DNA of 64,000 nt, taken from contig NZ_WEZQ01000005.1 in assembly GCF_009864005.1 (NCBI RefSeq), positions 310,408 through 374,407 of the forward strand, in the 5' to 3' direction. The stretch is from Furfurilactobacillus milii (lineage in GTDB: Bacteria; Bacillota; Bacilli; Lactobacillales; Lactobacillaceae). Made by a program: the position numbers and the translations under genes. Of this stretch, positions 52,197 to 60,171 are shown in pieces; position 1 is the first letter of the stretch; the number at the start of each line of letters is the position of its first letter. The notes under the pieces were generated by a model. That model was not told the origin of the DNA, ran no database searches, and saw nothing but the letters and a program-made list of their open reading frames with translations.

Positions 52197-54164
52197 CTAA
52201 TTTCCTGAGGTTACGCTATGATCCGCCATAATTGTATGACCATCACGCTTAATGACGTATTCGCCTTCACCATTGGTCGTTGTTGTAAATGGCAGCGAAA
52301 CATCTGTATCTGATGAAATTTGTAACTGCTGATACACATCCGTTAATTTCTTGTCGTGATCCTTGATATAAATTTTAATATCATTCGTTCCGGTTGGATC
52401 ATTACTTGGTGCTTTGTACGGAATTGTGAGATTGACATGGAAATTATGCAACGCTGGTCCAGATGACACTACGGCTGCGAACGTTTGACCGGCTGAAATC
52501 ATGCTGCCAGACGTCGGTGCCTGGCGAATAATTTTACCCTGAGCGACCGTTGTCGATGTTTCATCACTAAACGTGACAGTCACACTATGGTCTTCTGCCC
52601 ACTGCTGCACCTCAGTCTGCTTATCACCAGCAAAGTTTGGCATTTTATAGCGTTTAACCGTTGAGCCATGAGAAGACCCACTGCTAACAGTAAACGTTAT
52701 GGTGCTGTGACGATAAACCGTGTCGCCTGGCACGACATCTTGATCAACAATGACCCCGTTAGCCGCGTCAGCCGTATATTCATCAACACGTGCTGCTGTT
52801 AAACCCAGCTTCTTTAATTGGCGCACAGCTGTCGTATACCGTTCACCGGTATAATCGTCGACACTAATCTTTGGCCGTCCTGAACTGACGATCACGTTGA
52901 CCTTTGCCTGCTGCTTTGCCTGTGAACCAATTGCCGGCGTAGCCTTGATAATTTCACCCTTGGCACGCCGTTCACTAGTTGCCTTAGTTTGCTTGCCCAA
53001 ACGCAACTGGTTGTGTTTCAACACCTTGGCTGCTTTAACTGGCGTCATCCCTGCGACGTTGGGCACCGTTACCTGACCAGGGATCAACCAGATCCACGCT
53101 AAAACACCCAATATTAAGACGACAGCAACGCCAAACAACCACCCGAATAGCTTGCGGGCTCGTGCAGGCGATTTTCGACTTGGTGTATCCGCCACTTCGG
53201 CAGCTGCGGAAGACGGTTCCTGACGCGAAATTTGACTATCAGCACGTTGTTGATTGCTCGCTGCCAATATTTGATCAACTGGAATCACCTTAGTGGCACC
53301 GTCGTCGACAATTCGCGGTTCAAATCGTTTTTCGTCACGCCGTTCTGGTGACAACGCCGTTGCTAAATCGTTGGCCATGGCCTGAACAGATACGTAACGA
53401 TCTGAGGGATTTTTTGCCGTGGCGTGAAGAATAACATTTTCTAACGGTTGCGGAATTCTGGAGTCATAATCGCGGACCGATGGCATGTTGCTCTGCGAGT
53501 GCTTCAACGCAATCGACACAGCCGTTTCGCCTTCAAATGGTACACTGCCGGTTAACATCTCATAGAGAATAATCCCCAATGAATAAATGTCACTCTTTTT
53601 GCTAGCCATGCCACCACGCGCCTGCTCAGGGGACAAATAATGAACCGATCCTAACACGGTATTAGTCTGTGTCATCGAAGACTCGCTGCTAATTACCGCA
53701 ATCCCGAAATCCGAGATTTTTAACTGGCCAGACTGATCCACCAACACGTTTTGCGGTTTTAAATCACGGTGAATAATACCATGCTCATGAGCAATGCGAA
53801 CGCCATCCAAAATTTGTTGCATGAGATTGACAACGGTCGGATAAGGAATCGGAAAATGATTGCGAATATACATTTTCAAGTCAGTTCCGGACACATATTC
53901 CATGACCAGATACTGCATTCCGTTATCTTCACCAACGTCGTACACGCTCACAATATGTGGTGACACGAGTTCACTTGCGGCCATCGCTTCGCGTTGGAAG
54001 CGCCGTTCCGTAGAAGGATCATCGCGTAAGTCCAAACGTAATAACTTAACGGATACATCCCGATCCAAAATCAGGTCATGTGCCAGATAGACATCGGCCA
54101 TCCCGCCTTCACCTAGCGGACGAATGATTCGGTAACGACCCGCTAATGTGTAGTTCGGCCTCAT
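52197..54164 (-). CDS. prkC: Serine/threonine protein kinase PrkC with PASTA domains
   Basis: Transmembrane kinase sensing cell-wall fragments and tuning growth and division. The kinase (about 10-270) has GEGGMADVYLA (18-28), Lys40, HRDLKPQN and DFGIAV. One membrane helix (about 339-361) leads to three PASTA repeats (about 364-560), marked by VPNVAG and ATPAIGS. About 80 extra residues form a C-terminal extracellular domain. Length 655 aa is normal for lactobacilli. The ATG overlaps the stp stop by 4 bases, so phosphatase and kinase are coupled. Confidence 0.96.
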   Translation of the reverse strand: MRPNYTLAGRYRIIRPLGEGGMADVYLAHDLILDRDVSVKLLRLDLRDDPSTERRFQREAMAASELVSPHIVSVYDVGEDNGMQYLVMEYVSGTDLKMYIRNHFPIPYPTVVNLMQQILDGVRIAHEHGIIHRDLKPQNVLVDQSGQLKISDFGIAVISSESSMTQTNTVLGSVHYLSPEQARGGMASKKSDIYSLGIILYEMLTGSVPFEGETAVSIALKHSQSNMPSVRDYDSRIPQPLENVILHATAKNPSDRYVSVQAMANDLATALSPERRDEKRFEPRIVDDGATKVIPVDQILAASNQQRADSQISRQEPSSAAAEVADTPSRKSPARARKLFGWLFGVAVVLILGVLAWIWLIPGQVTVPNVAGMTPVKAAKVLKHNQLRLGKQTKATSERRAKGEIIKATPAIGSQAKQQAKVNVIVSSGRPKISVDDYTGERYTTAVRQLKKLGLTAARVDEYTADAANGVIVDQDVVPGDTVYRHSTITFTVSSGSSHGSTVKRYKMPNFAGDKQTEVQQWAEDHSVTVTFSDETSTTVAQGKIIRQAPTSGSMISAGQTFAAVVSSGPALHNFHVNLTIPYKAPSNDPTGTNDIKIYIKDHDKKLTDVYQQLQISSDTDVSLPFTTTTNGEGEYVIKRDGHTIMADHSVTSGN

Positions 54165-54907
54165 GAGGCAGTCACCTCACCCTCGGCTGAAATCAGTAAT
54201 ACCGTGATGTTGTCTTTGCCACCAGCCTCGTTTGCCAAATCAATCAACTGTTGACACTTCTCCTGCAACGTCAGATTTCTCTGCAAGACCGCCTGTATTT
54301 GGGCATCTGTCACCATATTGGTCAGCCCATCAGAACAAAGCATAACCACATCGTGCGGTTGAGCGTGATACAAATTAATATCAATATCTGCTTCGTCATT
54401 GATGCCCAGTGTCCGCGTAATAATATTTTTCTCGGGATGAGTGCGCGCATCTTCTTCACTGATCTGTCCCAACTTGACCAGCTCATTAACTAATGAATGG
54501 TCTTCAGTTAATTGAGCAAGCTGTGCATTACGCAGTAAATAACCACGTGAATCCCCAATGTTGGCTAACAAAAATTGTCGTTGAAAAATGATCGCAACAA
54601 CGATGGTGGTTCCCATGCCGTTTAAATCTTGATATTGATGTGCTTTTTCAATAATGGTGTCATTTTCTTGTTGGGCCTCGCTAGACAGCCACTTGGCCGC
54701 AGTTCCGGGGTCAGTGAAAGAGGTGTCCTCAAACCGACTGCCCATGTGTGAAACGGCCATTGTTGAGGCCACATCACCACCCTGATGACCACCAATGCCG
54801 TCCGCCACAATGGCAAATTCAAGTCCCGATTGATTCCGAAACATGCCGACATAGTCTTGGTTGCTTTCTCGTTGCCGCCCAATATCTGACAGATATGCTA
54901 CTTCCAT
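54161..54907 (-). CDS. stp: PP2C-type serine/threonine phosphatase
   Basis: PPM-family phosphatase that opposes PrkC. The 248-aa protein has the metal-binding motifs ESNQDYVG, VADGIGGHQGGDVAS, NIGDSRGYLLR and CSDGLTNMV, and KDNITVLLI near the end. Its four-base overlap with prkC is typical of the pair. It is 12 bases after rsmB. Confidence 0.96.
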   Translation of the reverse strand: MEVAYLSDIGRQRESNQDYVGMFRNQSGLEFAIVADGIGGHQGGDVASTMAVSHMGSRFEDTSFTDPGTAAKWLSSEAQQENDTIIEKAHQYQDLNGMGTTIVVAIIFQRQFLLANIGDSRGYLLRNAQLAQLTEDHSLVNELVKLGQISEEDARTHPEKNIITRTLGINDEADIDINLYHAQPHDVVMLCSDGLTNMVTDAQIQAVLQRNLTLQEKCQQLIDLANEAGGKDNITVLLISAEGEVTAS

Positions 54908-54918
54908 AAGCCAATCAC

Positions 54919-56316
54919 CTAATCGTTGTCGTGACGTTTTCTAAATGCACAAACAAAGAACCCATCGGAGCCAAAATCATCGGGATAAATGGTCAACCAA
55001 GGTGTTGACCGATTTTCTTTCAGATGATGAACTGTCTCCACTGGTACAAGTTCAAAGTCTGAATGTGCTTTGACAAACGCAGTTGCCACGTCATCGTTTT
55101 CTTGTTTCAAAATGGTACAAGTACTGTAAACTAGTATACCGTTTTTCTTCAGCGTCGGTGCTACTGCATCAAGAATTGCTAACTGAATCTGCTGAAGTTG
55201 TTTGCTATCCGCAAGTGTCTTTGCATAACGAATTTCTGGTTTTCGACGCAACAGTCCCAATCCCGAACATGGTGCATCGACCAAGATTCGGTCAAATGCT
55301 TCATCGCCAAACTGTTGAGCCGACTTTCTAGCGTCCAACTGTTCCGCCGTTACTCTGTCTGCAACCTGCATCCGACGCGCATTTGCTTCAATCAGTGCCA
55401 CTTTATGCGCATGTAAATCCAGTGCCGTGACATGCCCACCCTTCGATGGATTCAGCTGAGCGGCAATTTGTGTTGTCTTTCCGCCTGGGGCAGCGCATGC
55501 GTCCAAGACAGCATCGCCAGGTTGCGGAGCCAAAGCCTCAACAGGTAGCATCGCGCTTTCGTCTTGAATCGTAATAAGCCCCTCATTAAAGGGTGGTGTA
55601 CCTGCGGGATGACCAGCGTTGATTCTTAACCCTTCTCCGCTGACTTCACTGTCCGTCCATTTTAAATCCGCCGCAGTAAGCTGTGGCAAAAGTGCCTGTC
55701 GCTCTCCAAGCGCTGGATTTAATCTAACGGACTGAAACGCTGGCTGATTAATACTGGCTAAAATCTGCCTTGTCTTATCATCACCAACTGTTTTGCGCAT
55801 CTGCTGGACCCATGGCATTGGCACGCTATAAGTCGTACTCAAGCGCGTCAACGGGTCCTTAATTGTTGCTAAATCTGCAAAGCCATGTCGATCAGCCGCG
55901 TGCAAAACACCTGTCACAAACCGACGAATACCTTCATGCCCACGTTGTTTGGCAATCTGAATGGTTTCATCAAAAACAGCACGAGTTGGCACCTTGTCCA
56001 AATATTGCATTTGAAACAAGGCTGTTCTAAGTAGTATAAGAACCCACGGTTTAACCTTGGCTGGTTGTTTAATAAACGGCTTTAGCCAAAAATCCAGTGT
56101 CATTTGGTGCTGTAAAACGCCATAGACAATTTCTGTACATAAACCTGCGTCCACTGCCGATAACTGAGCATCGTCCAATGACGCATTTAAACTTAGATTT
56201 GAGTAACCGCCCTTAGCTACGTTTTCGAGCACTGAGACGGCGACAAAACGTGGATTTGTTTCTGCATTCACCTGTTTGCTAACGTGATCAGACTGACTTT
56301 TAAGCTTTGTTGCCAT
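54919..56316 (-). CDS. rsmB: 16S rRNA m5C967 methyltransferase RsmB
   Basis: Methylates C967 of 16S rRNA using SAM. The 465-aa protein has an N-terminal NusB-like domain (about 20-160) and the Sun/NOP2 catalytic domain with DACAAPGGKTTQIA, DAPCSGLGLLRRKPE and STCTIL; both key cysteines are present. It starts on the final base of the fmt stop (TAATG), so translation is coupled. The window also has rsmF, a paralogue. Confidence 0.95.
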   Translation of the reverse strand: MATKLKSQSDHVSKQVNAETNPRFVAVSVLENVAKGGYSNLSLNASLDDAQLSAVDAGLCTEIVYGVLQHQMTLDFWLKPFIKQPAKVKPWVLILLRTALFQMQYLDKVPTRAVFDETIQIAKQRGHEGIRRFVTGVLHAADRHGFADLATIKDPLTRLSTTYSVPMPWVQQMRKTVGDDKTRQILASINQPAFQSVRLNPALGERQALLPQLTAADLKWTDSEVSGEGLRINAGHPAGTPPFNEGLITIQDESAMLPVEALAPQPGDAVLDACAAPGGKTTQIAAQLNPSKGGHVTALDLHAHKVALIEANARRMQVADRVTAEQLDARKSAQQFGDEAFDRILVDAPCSGLGLLRRKPEIRYAKTLADSKQLQQIQLAILDAVAPTLKKNGILVYSTCTILKQENDDVATAFVKAHSDFELVPVETVHHLKENRSTPWLTIYPDDFGSDGFFVCAFRKRHDND

Positions 56317-57281
56317 TAATTTGTCGCTCCAAACTTCATTTTCATGATTTGTTTACCAACCTCAAACTGCGTGTCCGCACCGTTCAGAAAATCAGTAATC
56401 GCCATTTGCGGATGGCCCGCTGGTTGCAAGCGATTGATTCTTAGAACCGTCCCCTGACCAGCAGCAACGTCTAATTCGTGCTTGGTTCGGCTCACGACCG
56501 TTCCTGGCATCTGAGTCGTCTGTTGATCAGCTAATACTGTGACATCCAAGATCTTTGTTCGAACATTATCCATGACTACATAGGCAGTCGGAAACGGCCG
56601 CAAGCCACGTACTTGCCAATCAATTTCACTGGCCGTATGCGTCCAGTCAATTTCTTCTTGAGCTCGTGAAATGTTAGGTGAAAATGTGACTGCTCGTTCG
56701 TCTTGTTTAATCCCCTCAACTGGACCATCGATTAAAGTCGGCAACGTTTTTAATAACAAATCCCGGCCCGCCAGACTCAGTTTGTCAAACATCGACCCTG
56801 TATCATCCGCTTGAGTAATTGGACACTTAACTTGTGAAATGACGTTACCAGCATCCATCTGACGAATCATGTACATAATGGACACACCCGTTTCTTCATC
56901 ACCGTTCATGATGGCATAGTGGACTGGGGCGCCGCCACGATAAAGCGGCAGCAATGAAGCATGGACGTTGACAGCCGCTATCTTAGCCGCCTTCAATAGT
57001 TTTGTCGGCAGGAACTGACCGAATGCGGCCGTGACGATAAAATCAGGCGCAATGTCAATCACCCGTTGCATTTCCGGTGACTTACTTACTTTCTCCGGCT
57101 GAAGAACTTCAATATTGTGGGCCAAGGCCACTTTTTTAACCGGTGATGGTGTTAAAACATGTTTCCGGCCAACTGGCCGATCTGGCTGTGTCATCACTGC
57201 AGCAACATCATATTTTTCAATCAATGATTCCAAAATTGGTGTAGAAAACGCCGGTGTTCCCATAAATACAATTTTTGTCAT
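56316..57281 (-). CDS. fmt: Methionyl-tRNA formyltransferase
   Basis: Formylates initiator Met-tRNA with 10-formyl-THF. The 321-aa protein starts MTKIVFMGTPAFSTPILE and has VNVHASLLPLYRGGAPVHYA with catalytic Asn/His and the C-terminal tRNA-binding barrel. Stop overlaps the rsmB start by one base. It is 60 bases after priA. Confidence 0.97.
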   Translation of the reverse strand: MTKIVFMGTPAFSTPILESLIEKYDVAAVMTQPDRPVGRKHVLTPSPVKKVALAHNIEVLQPEKVSKSPEMQRVIDIAPDFIVTAAFGQFLPTKLLKAAKIAAVNVHASLLPLYRGGAPVHYAIMNGDEETGVSIMYMIRQMDAGNVISQVKCPITQADDTGSMFDKLSLAGRDLLLKTLPTLIDGPVEGIKQDERAVTFSPNISRAQEEIDWTHTASEIDWQVRGLRPFPTAYVVMDNVRTKILDVTVLADQQTTQMPGTVVSRTKHELDVAAGQGTVLRINRLQPAGHPQMAITDFLNGADTQFEVGKQIMKMKFGATN

Positions 57282-57341
57282 GAATTTGCTCCTTATACCT
57301 CATCTTTATTATTCGAAATTACCCAATCCTGGGCCCGCCAT

Positions 57342-59768
57342 TTAAATAAAGCTCTGCGGTTCCATATCGATAGCAACCTGCAGACCATTACGTTGCTCAC
57401 GCTGCGCATCGTCCAAAATGCCATCCAAAACCGACTGCAGTTTAGGCTCTCGCTTATATTTTAAAACAATTTGATAGTAATAACGATTTTTGATGCGGGC
57501 AATTGGTCGTGGAGTTGGTCCTAAGATAATTGTATCCGGTGACAAAGTCTGTTTAAGCTGATCGCTCAATTCAAACATTTTCTTAGCGGCAACACCCTCG
57601 TCTTTGTCACTGGCGGTTATCAAGGCCGTGAAAAAGTATGGTGGATAATTACCCATATGACGAATCCCCATTTCCACCCGGAAGAATCGTTCGTAATCCT
57701 GTGTTTTAGCCAATTGAATGGCGTAATGATCCGGATTAAACGTTTGAATCAAGACTTCACCCGGCTTGTCAGCCCGGCCGGCACGACCGCTGACCTGTGT
57801 CAACAATTGAAAGGTCCGTTCGCTTGAACGGAAATCTGGCAGTCCCAACGCAGTATCCGCATTGAGTACGCCCACCAGTGTCACATCCGGGTAGTCTAGT
57901 CCCTTGGCAATCATTTGCGTACCCAGCAAGATATCTGCTTTGTGTTGCCCAAATGAATTGAGAAGCTTTTCATGCATCCCCTTGCGACGCGTCGTATCAA
58001 CGTCCATCCGAATAATCCGTGCATCTGGTAGCAAACTATTTAACTCCGCAGCAACTTTTTCGGTACCAGAGCCATAATAGCTGATGCGTTTGCTGTGACA
58101 ATTTGGACAAATTCGCGGAATTGGCTCCTCATGACCACAGTAATGACATTTCATTGTGTGACTATCCATGTGCAATACTAGCGAGATATCACAGTTTGGA
58201 CATTTTAAAACAAAGCCACAATCGCGACACATCACAAAGGAAGAAAAGCCGCGTCGATTTAGCATTAACACACTTTGTTCATGTCGTTCCAGCCGAACTT
58301 TTAACGCTTCTAGCAAAGGCGTAGAAAAGTTACTTTCCGTATGCGCTTTAAGTTGCTCACGCATGTCAATGATTTTTACTGGTGGCAATGGCTGCTGGTT
58401 GATCCGGTGTGGCAATGCCAATCGGGTATATACGTGACGTTCGGCACGCGCGCGACTTTCTAGCGATGGCGTCGCTGATCCCAAAACCACCGGGGCATGA
58501 TGACGCTGAGCGCGCCATAACAACACATCGCGGGCGTGATAGCGGGGATTATCTTCTTGTTTATAACTGGTTTCATGTTCTTCATCCATCACAATCAGAC
58601 CAATATTTGTCAATGGTGCAAACGCCGCCGAACGGGCGCCAACCACGACGGCTGCTTCATGTCGTTCAATACGGCGCCATTCATCATACTTTTCGCCAGC
58701 GCTTAAACCACTATGGAGCACTGCTACCTGATGTCCAAAACGACCTTTCACCCGGTTTACCATTTGTGGCGTTAGCGCAATTTCGGGAACTAACATCAGT
58801 GCGGTCTTGTGTTGAGCCAATGCGGCGGCGATGCTTTGCAGATAAACTTCGGTTTTTCCAGAACCAGTGACACCTTGTAACAAGAACGTTTTAGGATCAT
58901 GGGCATCAATCGCGTCAGTTATGGCATTAACGGCACTCTGTTGGTCAGGTTGCAAGGTTAGTGGCGCCGTCTTAGCAATTTGATGATCAGCGTATGGATC
59001 GCGATAAACCTCGCGTTCACTTAATTCAACCCACCCTTTCTTTGCGGCGGCCGTAAAATCAGCACGTGTTAATCGTTCATCTGCGAGTACATCCTGTAAG
59101 GGACGTGCTTCTTGCAAATCCATTAACCTAGTCAACACCCGCAATTGCTTAATTGCATTCGGACGGACATCCTTTCGCGCTGTTTCAATCTCGGTTGTTG
59201 ATAATGATGATTTCACCCATGTGGCTGTTTTGACACGAGCACGGTCAGCAACCTGATACTCAGCATGAATAATCTGCCGCTGTTGTAACTTTGCCAATGC
59301 GTCTGTTTGTTCATCAGTTAACGAAGCTGCCGTAAAATCCAACCGCCGTTGATCATCAAATAATGAGGCTAACTGAGGATCATCAATTGATGCATCAGCA
59401 ACGAGAAACTTATGACTCTTAGTCTTTAAGGCTGCCGGGAGCATCGTTTGAATAGTTGAGATACGAAATGCAAACGTATGTTGAGCCATCCAGTCACTTA
59501 ACGATAGTAACTCTTCATTTAATACGGGTGCTAAATCTAATAAAGCGCCCAGTGGTTTAAGTTTGCCACTGAAAGTCTCATCTAGAGTGCCTGTGTCGCT
59601 CACGGCAACAACCATGCCACCGACTTCGCGGTGACCTTGTCCAAACGGAACGGCAACGCGCATTCCGGGCTGAACCGCATCCGTCAACGAATCTGGAATT
59701 AAATAAGAATAAGGTCGGTTCGTTTGCATTGTTGGCACATCCACAATTACCTGTGCAATTTTTGTCAT
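57342..59768 (-). CDS. priA: Primosomal protein N' (replication restart helicase PriA)
   Basis: Restarts stalled forks by loading the replisome away from oriC. The 808-aa protein has a DNA-binding N-terminal domain and a superfamily 2 helicase with Walker A LLQGVTGSGKTEVYL, DEEHE and QVSGRAGRADKPG. A zinc-binding insert (CRDCGFVLKCPNCD, CHYCGHEEPIPRICPNCHS) carries eight cysteines for two zincs. ATG 59768 is chosen because AGGAA lies about 9 bases upstream. It heads the priA-fmt-rsmB-stp-prkC-rsgA-rpe-thiN operon; gmk and rpoZ, usual upstream neighbours, are absent. Confidence 0.96.
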   Translation of the reverse strand: MTKIAQVIVDVPTMQTNRPYSYLIPDSLTDAVQPGMRVAVPFGQGHREVGGMVVAVSDTGTLDETFSGKLKPLGALLDLAPVLNEELLSLSDWMAQHTFAFRISTIQTMLPAALKTKSHKFLVADASIDDPQLASLFDDQRRLDFTAASLTDEQTDALAKLQQRQIIHAEYQVADRARVKTATWVKSSLSTTEIETARKDVRPNAIKQLRVLTRLMDLQEARPLQDVLADERLTRADFTAAAKKGWVELSEREVYRDPYADHQIAKTAPLTLQPDQQSAVNAITDAIDAHDPKTFLLQGVTGSGKTEVYLQSIAAALAQHKTALMLVPEIALTPQMVNRVKGRFGHQVAVLHSGLSAGEKYDEWRRIERHEAAVVVGARSAAFAPLTNIGLIVMDEEHETSYKQEDNPRYHARDVLLWRAQRHHAPVVLGSATPSLESRARAERHVYTRLALPHRINQQPLPPVKIIDMREQLKAHTESNFSTPLLEALKVRLERHEQSVLMLNRRGFSSFVMCRDCGFVLKCPNCDISLVLHMDSHTMKCHYCGHEEPIPRICPNCHSKRISYYGSGTEKVAAELNSLLPDARIIRMDVDTTRRKGMHEKLLNSFGQHKADILLGTQMIAKGLDYPDVTLVGVLNADTALGLPDFRSSERTFQLLTQVSGRAGRADKPGEVLIQTFNPDHYAIQLAKTQDYERFFRVEMGIRHMGNYPPYFFTALITASDKDEGVAAKKMFELSDQLKQTLSPDTIILGPTPRPIARIKNRYYYQIVLKYKREPKLQSVLDGILDDAQREQRNGLQVAIDMEPQSFI

Positions 59769-60015
59769 CACGCGTTCCTTTCTGATCATTGCTAGTAATT
59801 GCTAGTCTTAATCCCAATTTTTGAGTTTCAATGTGTTTTTGTCTTTTCCAATTGTACCAGACATGACAAGTACTATGCCGTTTCAAGATGCCGATTTAAT
59901 GCATCATAATATGAGGTGCAGTCCTGGATGATCATTTCACTAACAAAAAACCGTACAACCAGCGATTTTACGGTCAAATGCCGCGTAATAGTTTGTGTTG
60001 CACATTTAACACAGA

Positions 60016-60056
60016 CAACTTTGATCAACATTTCACCCGTCAAACAAACTTGATCA
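60016..60056 (+). repeat. Direct repeat with palindromic core, possible operator
   Basis: ACAACTTTGATCA (60015-60027 approx.) and ACAAACTTGATCA (60044-60056) repeat with one base change. Their TGATCA cores are 29 bases apart. They lie 40 to 75 bases upstream of the GH65 -35 box. Confidence 0.45.
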
Positions 60057-60095
60057 TAATAAACGCACTTTTTTCAATGAAATAAGACATTAAGG

Positions 60096-60124
60096 TTGAG
60101 AAGTCGCAAAATTAAATTTACGAT
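60096..60124 (+). promoter_or_regulatory. Promoter of the GH65-pgmB operon
   Basis: TTGAGA (60096-60101) and TACGAT (60119-60124) with a 17-base spacer, about 48 bases before the start codon. Confidence 0.5.
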
Positions 60125-60171
60125 AATAGTAGATGTATTTACATCACATACTTTTTAGGGGGTAAGGCAAT

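Larger units (their letters stand above)
59769..60171. other. Divergent intergenic region between priA and the GH65 gene
   Basis: 403 bases with no convincing gene. It holds the GH65 promoter near 60096-60124, a direct repeat with TGATCA cores upstream of it, and presumably the priA promoter near 59800-59900, which I could not place. A short imperfect hairpin lies near 59950. Confidence 0.55.

Noticed and set aside
58409-58870. 153-codon open frame antisense to priA
   Set aside because: It lies wholly inside a strongly supported gene, has no ribosome binding site and no family resemblance; it is a shadow of priA codon use.
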